From positions 32,183-96,182 of the forward strand of contig NZ_RYZH01000025.1 in NCBI RefSeq assembly GCF_003977685.1: a DNA stretch of 64,000 nucleotides, in the 5' to 3' direction. This DNA is from Tautonia sociabilis. GTDB lineage: Bacteria > Planctomycetota > Planctomycetia > Isosphaerales > Isosphaeraceae. Below are positions 42,286-51,800 of the stretch, piece by piece (the stretch's first letter is position 1; every line of letters begins with the position of its first letter). The notes under the pieces were generated by a model. The model ran no database searches and was not told the origin of the DNA. It was given only the letters and a program-made list of their open reading frames with translations. The position numbers and the translations under genes are program-made.

Positions 42286-43209
42286 ATGATTCCTCCGCGA
42301 GCGAGCCTTGGCCCCGCGCTGCTTCTTTCGGCCTGCGTCCTGCTCGTCGGACCGGGGACCGCCCGGGCGAATCTCGGGCTGGGCTTCACCAAGTACTCGA
42401 TGCATCACAAGCTTGGCAGCCTGGGGGTCCCGAGCGTCTCGACCTCGATCGTCGCCGTTACCCCGACGATGGCGATCGCTCCCTCGATGGGAGTGTCGAC
42501 CTTCGTCCCCCAGGCCGTCCCCTACGTCTCGACCCATTCGATGTCCATCGCCTCCCCGATCATGGCGACCAGCCCGATGGTCCTGACGGCGCCGATGGCG
42601 GCCCCGGTGGCGATGGTGCCGATGGTCGGGGGATCGAGCGCGCAGGCGGGCTTGGCCAGCGCGCAGTCCGCTACCTCGGCGCTGGGAGCGGCAGCCGCCT
42701 CCTCTTACCCGATCGCCTCCTCTTACGTCTTGGTCCCGACGACGTTTGGCGGCTACCAGGGCGCCAGTTACGGCGGAGCGAACCCGCAGTTCATCGGCGT
42801 GGGAGACGTGATCTCCATCATCCGGTTGATTCGGGACATCGGCGGCGCCATCGGCGGGGGGGGCTCGGAGGGGACCCCGGCGCCGGGGGGGAACCAGGAG
42901 GTGACCATCCGGATCATCGTCGAGGTCCAGCAGCCAGGAGCGGCCTCCTCGGAGCCCTCCCCGAGCGATCCGGGCGCCAGCGCCGTTCAGCTCCAGGAGG
43001 GAGACCGCATCTCGGAGAGTCTTGGTGCCAGCACCGTGAGGATCGAGCGGAACGGCCAGACGCTCGAGGCCAGGAAGGATAATCCCGGCCTCCAGGTCGG
43101 GGATGTGATCGAGAAGGTCGGCGGCAAGGCCGGCGACGAGGTTCGGCTCTACACCGTCCGCCGAGGCGGCGACCGCGTCGACCTGAGGGCCGACGGGAGC
43201 GCCTCCTGA
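42286..43209 (+). CDS. Secreted Met-rich protein with C-terminal PDZ-like segment
   Basis: A 307-aa protein with a signal peptide (LGPALLLSACVLLVGPGTARAN). The N-terminal half has Ser/Met/Pro-rich repeats (PMVLTAPMAAPVAMVPMVGG; IVAVTPTMAIAPSMG). The C-terminal ~75 residues (GDRISESLGASTVRIERNGQ...LQVGDVIEKVGGKAGDEVRLYTVRRGGDRVDLR) have the LQVGDVIEKV-GDEVRLYTVRRG pattern of a PDZ domain. It presumably binds protein C-termini or acts as a protease adaptor. The ATG at 42286 is preceded by an AGAGGA site. It lies upstream of the subtilisin-like protease. Confidence 0.65.
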   Translation: MIPPRASLGPALLLSACVLLVGPGTARANLGLGFTKYSMHHKLGSLGVPSVSTSIVAVTPTMAIAPSMGVSTFVPQAVPYVSTHSMSIASPIMATSPMVLTAPMAAPVAMVPMVGGSSAQAGLASAQSATSALGAAAASSYPIASSYVLVPTTFGGYQGASYGGANPQFIGVGDVISIIRLIRDIGGAIGGGGSEGTPAPGGNQEVTIRIIVEVQQPGAASSEPSPSDPGASAVQLQEGDRISESLGASTVRIERNGQTLEARKDNPGLQVGDVIEKVGGKAGDEVRLYTVRRGGDRVDLRADGSAS

Positions 43210-43277
43210 CCGGAGGCGATCCGACGGCCAATCCCCCCTGAGCTGACACCGATCGACCTTCTCCCGGGAGTTTCATC

Positions 43278-44720
43278 ATGGCCGCCCGGCGCAGAGACTC
43301 ATCGAAGAAGTCCAATGCCCCGCGATCCGACGCTCTGGGGCCGATCTCCGCCCCCGAGACCTCCGAGGCCGACCCGGTCGGTCCGGGCCCGTACACGACG
43401 GGACGGTTCGTCGTTGTGCACCGCGACCCGACCTCCGAGGAGGGTCTGAACCGAATCGCCGACGCCGTCGGTCTGAGCGACGTCGCCAACTCGGCCGACT
43501 TCGAGGACGGCGCGGTCGACTTCGGCGACGTCGAAGGGGCCGATGGCATCCATTTCCGAGAGCTGGGCGTCTCGGTCTATCAAGGGGACCCCGGCCGGCT
43601 CCGAGCCCTGTCGTCCGTGGCGGGGGGAGACAGCCCGGTGGAGCTGGTCGTCCCCGAGCGCTTTCTGTTCATCGAGGCCGACCTTCCCCTCCTGCCCGAC
43701 GTTGGCGGCCCCGTCTCGATCGACTACCTCCGAGGCTACCGAGACTCCCTCTCCGCGTTGATCGACCTCCTCTCCCGGAGAGAGGCCCCCGATCTGCCCC
43801 TCCCACCCGAGGCGGAGGAGCCCGCCGAGGCGGCCGAGCCTCAGGCCGCTTCCTATCGGGACACCGACCACGCGACCTGGGGCCTGCAGGCCATCCGGGT
43901 CCTCCGGCCCGATGGGACCCCGCTGACCCGGTTCTCGGGGAACGGAGTCCGCGTGGCGATCCTCGACACGGGGATTGATCCGACCCACCCTGATTTCTCG
44001 GGACGTCGCATCAACTCCCGATCGTTCGTGGCCGGCGAGCCGACGGTCCAGGACGTTCGAGGACACGGCACTCACGTCGCCGGCACCGCCTGCGGTCCTC
44101 GGCCCTACGGCGTGGCCCCCGGGGCGGAGCTGTTCGTCGGCAAGGTCTTCCCCGCCAACGGCGGGGCGCCCGATGCGAACATCCTGGCCGGCATCAACTG
44201 GGCGATCGCCAGCCGCTGCCAGGTCGCGAACCTGTCGCTGGGGCTCCAGGTCGGCGCCGCTCCTCCGGATCCGCTCTACGAGGAGGTCGGCCGCCGGTCG
44301 ATGGACGCCGGCACCCTACTTGTGGCCGCCGCGGGGAACGACAGCAACCGCCCGTCGATCATCCTCCCGGTCGCCCGCCCGGCCAACAGCACGACGATCC
44401 TCGCCGTCGGCGCCGTCGACGCCCGGCTCAACATCGGCAGCTTCTCCAACCGAGGACTCGGCCCCCGGGGAGGCGAGGTCGACCTGGTCGCCCCCGGACT
44501 CGACATCTTCTCCAGCTACCCGGACCCCGTCCGCTTCCGACGGTTGCCCGGTACGAGCATGGCCGCCCCCCACGTCGTCGGCGTGGCCGCGCTCTATTCC
44601 GAGCTGAACAACGGGGTCGGCGGCCGACCGCTCTGGGACCTGCTGCTCGGCACGACCCGACGCCTGCGTCTCGGCCGCCTGGACGCCGGCGACGGCCTCG
44701 TCCAGGCGCCGCTCTCCTGA
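43278..44720 (+). CDS. S8 subtilisin-like serine peptidase
   Basis: A 480-aa serine protease with the subtilase triad: D230 (VAILDTGIDPTHPDF), H263 (RGHGTHVAGT) and S427 (LPGTSMAAPHVVGVAALYS), with oxyanion N354 in VAAAGNDSN. Residues 1-190 form an N-terminal region that may act as an extended propeptide, with FVVVHRDPTSEEGLNRIADAVG as the likely inhibitor-like fold. There is no signal peptide, unusual for the family, so export is not shown. A hairpin follows. The next gene downstream encodes an I9-propeptide-like protein, suggesting a regulated pair. Confidence 0.9.
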   Translation: MAARRRDSSKKSNAPRSDALGPISAPETSEADPVGPGPYTTGRFVVVHRDPTSEEGLNRIADAVGLSDVANSADFEDGAVDFGDVEGADGIHFRELGVSVYQGDPGRLRALSSVAGGDSPVELVVPERFLFIEADLPLLPDVGGPVSIDYLRGYRDSLSALIDLLSRREAPDLPLPPEAEEPAEAAEPQAASYRDTDHATWGLQAIRVLRPDGTPLTRFSGNGVRVAILDTGIDPTHPDFSGRRINSRSFVAGEPTVQDVRGHGTHVAGTACGPRPYGVAPGAELFVGKVFPANGGAPDANILAGINWAIASRCQVANLSLGLQVGAAPPDPLYEEVGRRSMDAGTLLVAAAGNDSNRPSIILPVARPANSTTILAVGAVDARLNIGSFSNRGLGPRGGEVDLVAPGLDIFSSYPDPVRFRRLPGTSMAAPHVVGVAALYSELNNGVGGRPLWDLLLGTTRRLRLGRLDAGDGLVQAPLS

Positions 44721-44725
44721 TCCCT

Positions 44726-44755
44726 CGAAGGGAGTGGACGACCCGGCTCCCTTCG
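44726..44755 (+). terminator. 9-bp hairpin after the subtilase gene
   Basis: CGAAGGGAG (44726-44734) and CTCCCTTCG (44747-44755) are perfect reverse complements separated by 12 bases, starting 6 bases after the stop codon. A TAGACT box immediately follows at 44759-44764, so the next gene may have its own promoter. Confidence 0.45.
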
Positions 44756-44844
44756 CCCTAGACTGGATCGGGGGAGATCATCCCCCGTCCCGCTCGACGG
44801 TCGAAGTCGAGGCCCGGGATCGGACGGGACGGAGGGGCTGCTCG

Positions 44845-45291
44845 ATGGCCAGTCGCATCCGGAGGTACGGCTCGGCTCGCACCGAGCACGACGACGACGA
44901 TCGGGGCAAGTCCTCCGCCGCCGCTCCCAAGGCCGGGCCCGACGCCTCCCCGATCCCCAGGGTCCGGACCTACGGCAGTCCGACGACCGGCCCGAACCCG
45001 ATCGGACACTCCCCCGCTCCTGATCGCGGCGGCCCGTCGTCCGGCCCTCCGTCTGGGCCGGCTCCCGGAGCCGAGCAAGAGATCGTCGTGCTCTGCAGCC
45101 GGGGGACCCGAGGCCATGTCGAGCAGGTCGCCGACCGCCTCCGGGCCGTTGGCATGGCCGTCCCCGAGGGGGGCGTGCAGGAGATGCTCGGCATGATCAC
45201 CGGCACGATCGACCCCTCCCGGATCGATCACATCCGGGCCGTCCCCGGCGTGGAGTTCGTCCGGCCGTCGCAAACCTACCGGACGCTCTGA
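44845..45291 (+). CDS. Small protein with peptidase inhibitor I9-like domain
   Basis: A 148-aa protein. The N-terminal half is low-complexity and hydrophilic (Asp, Ser, Pro, Gly). The C-terminal ~75 residues (EIVVLCSRGTRGHVEQVADRLRAVGMAVPEGG, then MLGMITGTIDPSRIDHIRAVPGVEFVRP) have the strand-helix-strand pattern of subtilisin propeptides/I9 inhibitors: an opening IVVL strand, an amphipathic helix, an ITGTID strand, a second helix and a closing V-E-F-V-R-P strand. The ATG at 44845 has a GGAGG 9 bases upstream. It lies 124 bases after the S8 protease and may inhibit or chaperone it. The domain call is by pattern only. Confidence 0.6.
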   Translation: MASRIRRYGSARTEHDDDDRGKSSAAAPKAGPDASPIPRVRTYGSPTTGPNPIGHSPAPDRGGPSSGPPSGPAPGAEQEIVVLCSRGTRGHVEQVADRLRAVGMAVPEGGVQEMLGMITGTIDPSRIDHIRAVPGVEFVRPSQTYRTL

Positions 45292-45412
45292 TCCCCGAGT
45301 CGCTCTCCCCGTCCGGCTCCGCTGCTCCGGCCTCCGGCCGTCCTCTTCCCGGGATGCCAGGAACGGTCGGGGGCGATCGGGCCGACGGCCTCGAGAGGGA
45401 ACCCCGCCTCGA

Positions 45413-46513
45413 TCACGGGATCGGTTCCTCCCCGTCTCGTTCCGAGGGCGTCTCGGAGGCTCCGCCCCCTGGCCCTTGATCCCGATCGGTCCCCGACGCG
45501 GTCCCCTTCGTTCCTGGGGCCTCGCTCCCCGATCCGAGTCCCTCCCCGGCCTCCAGCGACGCATAGAGGCGAGCCAGCTCGATCAGGAGCGGCTCGATCC
45601 GGGCGTAGTACGCCTCCTCCCCGAGCGTTTCCTTCTGGTCCCGCAAGGCCGCCAGCTCCTCCTCGATCGCATCCCGGCGGGCCCGGGAGGCGTCGGGCAT
45701 GGAGCGCTCGCGGTCGCTGGGGATGAGGTGGAACTGGTGGGCGCGGATGCCGTCGGCGGCGGCGCCGTCGGCGGCTCGCCTGGTGGCGCGGACCCCTCGA
45801 AACCAGTCGGCGGGAGTGCCCCGGCCGTCGCCGTTGTCGTCGAGCAGGGCGTGTTCGGTGGCGAGCCTCGCGTCGGTGCGGTAGAACTCGGCCACGCGGC
45901 CGGAGGCGGTGAGAAACGCTTCGAGCAGGGACACCTGCTCGTCCTTGTCGAGATCGGCGTCCGGATCGGCGATCGCCTCGGAGAGCGGCCCGCCGAAGCG
46001 GGAGAAGTTCTGCTCGTCGCCGCTCCGAGTGGCGGTGATCACCACGCGGTCCTCCCCAGACAGCGCATTGATGAACGGCCCGCTCGACGAAGAGCAGTTG
46101 ATCACCGCGAGCGGACGGGACACCGCTCCGAGCCATTCGGCCAGCTCGGCGGCGGTCACATCGGGACCTCGGAGGTTGAATTTGGCCGCTCGGCCGTCAT
46201 AGGTACCGTGACCGATAAAAACGAGCCAGAGGGGGCCGCTCCCCGACGCGGAGGCGGCATCCAGCGCCTCGCGCAATCGGTCGCGGTCGGGCACCGCTCC
46301 CGGCTCGTCGTCGCCGATTCGGGAGGACCCGGCCCCTCCGGCCGAGGCGGCCTCGGCCCAGCGGTCGGCCCAGGAGCGGAACTGCTCGCCGTACTCGGGG
46401 GAACCCGGGGCGCCGACGACGACGAGCACGTCGGGGCGCGTCGGCTCGTCGTCGGCCGGAGCCGGGCCGAGTGCGATTCCCAGGGAGAAGGCCAGCAGAG
46501 CAGGGGGGATCAT
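45413..46513 (-). CDS. Caspase-fold (C13/C14-like) peptidase
   Basis: A 366-aa protein with a signal peptide (PPALLAFSLGIALGPAPADD) and a caspase-hemoglobinase fold. After the first strand (RPDVLVVVGAPGSPEYG) comes LWLVFIGHGTYDG with catalytic H102, and LAVINCSSSSGPFINAL with catalytic C140, then VVITATRSGDEQNFSRFG. The latter resembles the C13 legumain-like substrate region. The C-terminal part has a coiled coil (IEEELAALRDQKETLGEEAYYARIEPLLIELARLYASLEAGE) and a disordered acidic tail. It is the last gene of an eight-gene operon; the gap to the gene before it is 10 bases. Likely periplasmic or membrane-facing; the substrate is unknown. Confidence 0.82.
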   Translation of the reverse strand: MIPPALLAFSLGIALGPAPADDEPTRPDVLVVVGAPGSPEYGEQFRSWADRWAEAASAGGAGSSRIGDDEPGAVPDRDRLREALDAASASGSGPLWLVFIGHGTYDGRAAKFNLRGPDVTAAELAEWLGAVSRPLAVINCSSSSGPFINALSGEDRVVITATRSGDEQNFSRFGGPLSEAIADPDADLDKDEQVSLLEAFLTASGRVAEFYRTDARLATEHALLDDNGDGRGTPADWFRGVRATRRAADGAAADGIRAHQFHLIPSDRERSMPDASRARRDAIEEELAALRDQKETLGEEAYYARIEPLLIELARLYASLEAGEGLGSGSEAPGTKGTASGTDRDQGPGGGASETPSERDGEEPIP

Positions 46514-46523
46514 CGGTCGGTAC

Positions 46524-48887
46524 TCAAGCGAGTCCGTTGATGCGCCGGAGCCCCCATTCCAGAACGAGGCAGGCGGCGGCGGCGAGGAAGTAAAGCGGCC
46601 GGTGCCACAGGGGAGAGGTCCACGGCTCGGTGATCGGGGCCGATCGTCGGGAGAGGCCGGCGACGAAGGCATCGAGCCGGTTGGGATCGACCACCTCTCC
46701 GCCGGTTCGGTTGGCCAGGTCCTCGGCGAAGGCGAGATCGGGGTCGAGCCGGGAGAACTCGTCGGCCGCCGGCTGGGCGGCCCAGCCGGCCTCGCGATCG
46801 CCCAGCGGGCTGCCGTCCGGGGCGACGGCCGAGGCGACAAAGCGGTGCGGGCCGGGCTGCCGGGTGGCGTATGTGGTCGTATAAGTTCCCGGCTCGCGGT
46901 CGTCGGGCTCGGCATCAAGAGCCAAGGTCGAGCCGTCGGGGGTGGTCACGCTCAGGGTGACCTTCGCGTCGTCCAGGGGCCGGAACTCCGGGTCCCGGAC
47001 GCGGGCGGTCAGGCGGACGGCCGGAGAACCGCCGGGCTCCGGCTGGGCGTCGAGCTCGACACGCTCGGGCACGTCGGCCACCAGCCATCGCACCGTTTGC
47101 CGCCAGGCGCGGTCGAAGTCGTCTTCGCTCGGATCCTTCCGGCGGAGGCCCCAGCGCCAGAGATCGCCGACGGTCAGGGCCGCCACGCGCCCCCGGCCGA
47201 ACTGCTGGGCGACCAGCGCCGGGGACGGCGCTCCGCTCGGGTCGGAGACCTGCGCCAGCACAACCGCCCCCGGCTTCAGCCCCCCCACCCGGCTGAGGGT
47301 GTGGAACGGCGGCATGGAGGCCAGCCTCTGGCGCTCGTCCTCCTCGGTCGTTCGGGTCCGAACCCAGGGCTGCAGCCATCCCTCCCTTGTGAGCACCAGG
47401 CGGTACTCGCCCGATGGCGCCGGGCCCTGCGGAACGCGGTCGAGGTAGACCGGCAGCAGATCGCCGACCGGAGTGCGGTCGTAGCCCCCGGCGGCGAAGG
47501 TGTCCGGGCCGCCGAGCATGAGCAGGCCGCCTCCCCGGACGCTGACAAAATCGCGGATCAAGGCGCGTTGATCCGCGGTGAAGAAGTCGGCCTCCAGGTC
47601 GTCGATGATCACGGCGTGATAGCGGTACAGGTCGTCGGCGGCCTGGGGGAAGCCGTCCCGGAGCTCGAACTCGTCGGCGACGTTCAAGCGGACGAGCACC
47701 GCCTCGTCGTAACGCTCGGCCGTCTCGTCGTCCGGGTTGTCGAAGCCGTCGTAAAGCGGGCTGGCCGAGCGGCTCCCCTTCGCCTGGAAGTCGAACCGGG
47801 CCTGGCGGCGGGCGATCCGGAGCAGGCCGACGAGGTCAACCTGCTCGTCCTCCTCCAGCGCCCGGCGGAGGAACTTGTACTCCCAGTTCGGCCGGCCGCT
47901 CGCGTACAGCACGCGGAACGGGCCGCCGCCGCGGTCGACGACGACCGACCGGACGTTATTCTCGAGCGTCTGCTCGAACGACTCGGAGGTTCCCTCCTCT
48001 TCCCCTGACAGAATCGCCTCCTCCTCCGAGGCGCCGAACGCCTTGACCGAGTAGAAGGAGACTCCGGCCCGGTCGGGGCGGAACTGGAAGCGGAACGAAA
48101 CGGGGAGGCCGTCGGCCTTGGGCCTCCCCTCCTGCCGGGCGACCTCGCGGCCGGCCTCGTCGAGCAGGACGGCGACCACGGGCTCCCGCCAGTTCAACCC
48201 GGTGGCCGAGACGTCGGCTCGGACGATCACCGGGGCGGCGTCGAAGTTCGTCTGGCTGACCGAAACGGCGACCACCCCCACATCCCGGCCCACCCCGCGC
48301 GACCGGGGCAGGAGCGGGAAGACCGGAGGCAGGCCGTCGAGGTCGGGCATGCCGGGGTCGGTCCGGATGCCGTCGGTCACCAGCAGCACGCCGGCCAGGG
48401 GAAGGCCGCGGAACCGTCGGGACAGGGCCGAGAGGGCGGGACCGACCGCGGAGCCGGTGCCGTCGAAGGCGAGGGCCTCGAAGCCGTCGACGGCTCGAAG
48501 GTGCGAGTCGAAGGCGTAGCAACGGACGTCGAAGTCCTGGCCGAGCCGCGTCCGCCACTCCGACTCGCCGACGAGCAGCTCGCGCAGGCGGTCTCCTCGA
48601 GAACGGTCGTCTCCCCGATCTCGGATGGTGAGGCTTCCGCTGTTGTCGACCAGGATCGCGAAGGCGTTCGCGCCCGGGCGGGGCCGGGTGCCGCTGAGCA
48701 GCGGCTCGACCAGGCAGAGCGCCAGTGCCGCGAAGGCGGCCCCCTTAAGCGCCGCCCCCACCAGACGCACCGGCAGCCCGGCCTGAGCCCGGCCGTAACC
48801 CCACAGGACCACGAGCGTCGAGGCGACGAACAGCCCTGTCGCCGCGAGCCACCAGCCCGGCGATCCCCAGACGATCGTCGGCATCAT
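46524..48887 (-). CDS. Membrane protein with VWA and glutamine-amidotransferase-like domains
   Basis: A 787-aa protein with two N-terminal membrane helices (about 10-32 and 41-63). A VWA-type domain follows with a metal-adhesion motif D-N-S-G-S (AFAILVDNSGSLTIRD) and LLVTDGIRTDPG. Next is a Rossmann-like region with GPFRVLYASGRPNWEYKFLRRAL and AVIIDDLEADFFTADQR...RGGGLLMLGGPDTFAAGGYDRTPVGDLLPV, the class-I glutamine-amidotransferase-like (DUF-type) domain found in this operon family. A beta domain and a C-terminal membrane helix (PLWHRPLYFLAAAACLVLEWGL) close it. Starts within the stop of the DUF4175 gene (4-bp overlap). Confidence 0.8.
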   Translation of the reverse strand: MMPTIVWGSPGWWLAATGLFVASTLVVLWGYGRAQAGLPVRLVGAALKGAAFAALALCLVEPLLSGTRPRPGANAFAILVDNSGSLTIRDRGDDRSRGDRLRELLVGESEWRTRLGQDFDVRCYAFDSHLRAVDGFEALAFDGTGSAVGPALSALSRRFRGLPLAGVLLVTDGIRTDPGMPDLDGLPPVFPLLPRSRGVGRDVGVVAVSVSQTNFDAAPVIVRADVSATGLNWREPVVAVLLDEAGREVARQEGRPKADGLPVSFRFQFRPDRAGVSFYSVKAFGASEEEAILSGEEEGTSESFEQTLENNVRSVVVDRGGGPFRVLYASGRPNWEYKFLRRALEEDEQVDLVGLLRIARRQARFDFQAKGSRSASPLYDGFDNPDDETAERYDEAVLVRLNVADEFELRDGFPQAADDLYRYHAVIIDDLEADFFTADQRALIRDFVSVRGGGLLMLGGPDTFAAGGYDRTPVGDLLPVYLDRVPQGPAPSGEYRLVLTREGWLQPWVRTRTTEEDERQRLASMPPFHTLSRVGGLKPGAVVLAQVSDPSGAPSPALVAQQFGRGRVAALTVGDLWRWGLRRKDPSEDDFDRAWRQTVRWLVADVPERVELDAQPEPGGSPAVRLTARVRDPEFRPLDDAKVTLSVTTPDGSTLALDAEPDDREPGTYTTTYATRQPGPHRFVASAVAPDGSPLGDREAGWAAQPAADEFSRLDPDLAFAEDLANRTGGEVVDPNRLDAFVAGLSRRSAPITEPWTSPLWHRPLYFLAAAACLVLEWGLRRINGLA

Positions 48888-51800
48888 TCGCCGCTCCCCA
48901 GACGCTCGAAGTAGCGGCGGACCCCCTCGGCGAACCGGGGGGGGACGGGGTCCCGGTCGATCGGTACAAGGTCATCGGGGGACTCGAGGCGGCGAAGCTC
49001 CTCGGCCACTCGGTCGCGCAGCTCCCGGATCGGCTCGGCGACGAGGTCCTGGAGCTTCTCCCAGTCGGGCTCCCTCGCGTGGCGGCGGAACTCCTCTCGG
49101 GCGCCCCGGACCCGGTCTCGGATGCGGGCGGCCTCGGCGCTCAGCTCGGGGTCGTCAAGCAGCTCCTCGACGTCCCGCATCCGGTCGGACCACTCCCGGA
49201 AGCCGTCGCCGACGATCGGGCCGCCGGGGCCGCTCCGGCCGCCGATCCGGAAGCCGTCAAGCAGGTCATCCAGCCCTCCCGATCCGCCGCCCCCACCCTC
49301 GGCAGGGCGGTCACCGGTCGGTTCGCCGCGCAAGCCGCCCTGGCCGCCTCTTTGCCCCCCTGGGCCGCCCTGCTGGCCCTCCTGACCCTGGCCTCGGGAG
49401 CCTTGCTGGCCCTGGCCTTGCTGCTCGCCGGCCTGCTGCCCCTCGCCCGGCTGATTTTCACCCGGCTGACCCGCGCCCGGCTGTCCCTCGCCGGGCCGCC
49501 CCTCGCCGGGCTGGTCCTGGTCCTGCGATCGCTGAGCCGATCGGGGCCCCGGGTCGGCCTGCTCGCCCTCGGAAGGTTCTCCCGGACGACCACCCGGTTG
49601 CCCTCGTTCGGCTCGACGGCCGGGCTCTCCCTGGCGATCGAGCCCCGGAGCCCGACCCGCGCCGGGGCGATCCCCCTCGGGAGACGCACCCTCGCCCGGC
49701 TGACCGGAGGGTGACGGCTCGGCGGCCCCGCTCTGCTCGCCTCGCTCTCGACCGAGTGCGCGGTCGATCTCGCGACCGACCTGCTCGGCGAGGTCGTCCA
49801 GCTCGTTCCGGGCGAGGCGAAGGGCGGTCGTGTCGTCGCCGAGGACGCGGTCGGCGGCGCGTTCGACCCCCTCCCGGAGCTGATCGAGCCCCTCAGCCGC
49901 GGCTTCCGAAGCTCGGGCGGCCTCCTCGTTGATGCCGAGGCCGGCAAGTTGCTGGGCGGCGTCGATCGCCTCGCCGATCGCCTGGTCGTCGGCGCGGCGG
50001 ACGGCCTCGAACAGTTCCTCGGCCAGCAGGGGCTCGTCCTCTTCCGCGTCCTGGACGGTCTGCCGCATCCGATCGAGGAGCTGATCGAGCCGATCACGCT
50101 GGCCTTCGAGCCGACGCTCCGGAGCGTCGTCCTCGGCCCCGTCCCGGAGCGATCGGCGGGCGCCGGCCTCTCCCTCGGCGAGCCGCTCGGTCAGTTGCCG
50201 CTGCTCCTCGGCGAGCTGTCGGGCCTGCTCGCGCATCTGCTGAAGATCCTCGGCGAAGCGCTCGGAGGTCCGACGGCGGAGCTGCTCGCCCAGCTCGTCG
50301 AGCTGTCGGCCGGCTCGGGTCCCCTCGGTGATCGCCTGGGAGAGACGACCTTCCTCGAGGGCCTCGCTGGCCCTTCTGAGGTGTTCGCGAGACTGCTCGA
50401 CCTGCTGGCGAGCGTCGGCCAGGCGGTCGCGATTCTCCTCGCGCTCCATGCGTTCGCGCAGCTCGTCGGCGTCTCGGAGGAGTTGTTGCTGTTGCTCCCG
50501 GAGGCGCTTGAGCTGACGCTCGATCTCCTCGCGTTCTTCCTCCGACTCGGCGGCCTCGAGGGCGGACTGAAGCTCCTGGACGCGGTCGTTCAGGTCCTCC
50601 TGGCGGCGGGCCAGCTCTCGAAGGCGATTGAGCACCTGTCGGAGTTCCCGGTCGGCCTGGGACTGCTCGGCGATTGCCTGCTCGGCCGAGCTGCGCTGCT
50701 CGTAGCGGTTCTCGTCGTTGGACAGCTCCAGTTGCTGGAGCTGCCGCTGCGACGGCCCGCCGGCCCCTCCGCCGCCTCCGGCCTGGCCGGGCTGGCCTCG
50801 GACGACCTGGAACTCACGGTCTCGGAGCCGGAGCAGGGCCTGATAGGCCGCCTGTTCGCTTGAGATCGCCGCGTCGAGCGGCCCGGCGTCGGCTCCCTCC
50901 TTCGCCTCCGAGAGCCGATCGACGGCCTCGTTCATGAAGCCGATCGCCTGCTCCAGCGCCGCGATCGACTCGGGATCCTGCAACTCTCCCGAAAGGGCGC
51001 CGGCCTGCTCGACGGCCGATCGCTGCGAGCTGAGGACCACCTCCACGTCGGTCCCGAACGCCTCGGAGGGGGCCGATCGGGGAGACTCGCGGCGGAGCAG
51101 CGACCAGGTGGCGTTGATGATCTGCTTCTGAAGCTCGGCCAGCTCCATCGCCTGCTGCCCGGCGCCCCCTTGCGGGCCCTGGCCCTGGTGTTGCGGGCCG
51201 CCGGAGGGCGGCTCGCCCTGGCGAAAGATCTCCTCGAACGGGCGGATCTCGGCGAAGAACAGATCGCCGAATGTTCGGCGAGGGCTGCCGTCGGGGCCGA
51301 CGTCCTCGGCCCAGAAGTGGTAGGAGGCCAGCTCGTCCGGCTCGACGTCCAGGGACTCGAAGGCGATCAGGTGCCCGGCCTCGGCCTGCTTGACCCCGGT
51401 CCCCGGCTCTCCCAGGACCAGCTCCGTTGGCTCCTCCCCGGCGAGCATCACGGTGACGCCATGCCGGACGATGCCGAAGTCGTCCTCGATGCTGGCCGCC
51501 AGCTCCAGCTCCTCAATCGGAGAGACGCGCACATCTCGAGCCGGCCGGGCGATCCGCAGATCGGGGGGCCGGTTGCGCGTGACGTTGACCGCCAACTCGG
51601 TCGGCTCCTTGTTCGATCGGCCCTCGGTGTCGACCAGCTCGATGCGGTACCGCCGGGGGTCGGCCAGCGTGAGGCTCGCCGAGTAGGTGCCGCTGCCGTC
51701 ACCAACCGGGGTGAGGTCGATGATCTCCTCGCCGTCGACCAGCCGAGCCGAGGCGACCTCCTTGTTCAGCCGGACGCGGAGCCCCAGCCCGGTCCCCTCG

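Noticed and set aside
49375..49560. Apparent tandem DNA repeat, considered as a CRISPR or satellite array
   Set aside because: The repetition is the codon-level result of the Gly/Gln/Pro-rich protein linker in the DUF4175 gene; unit lengths vary and no spacers exist.
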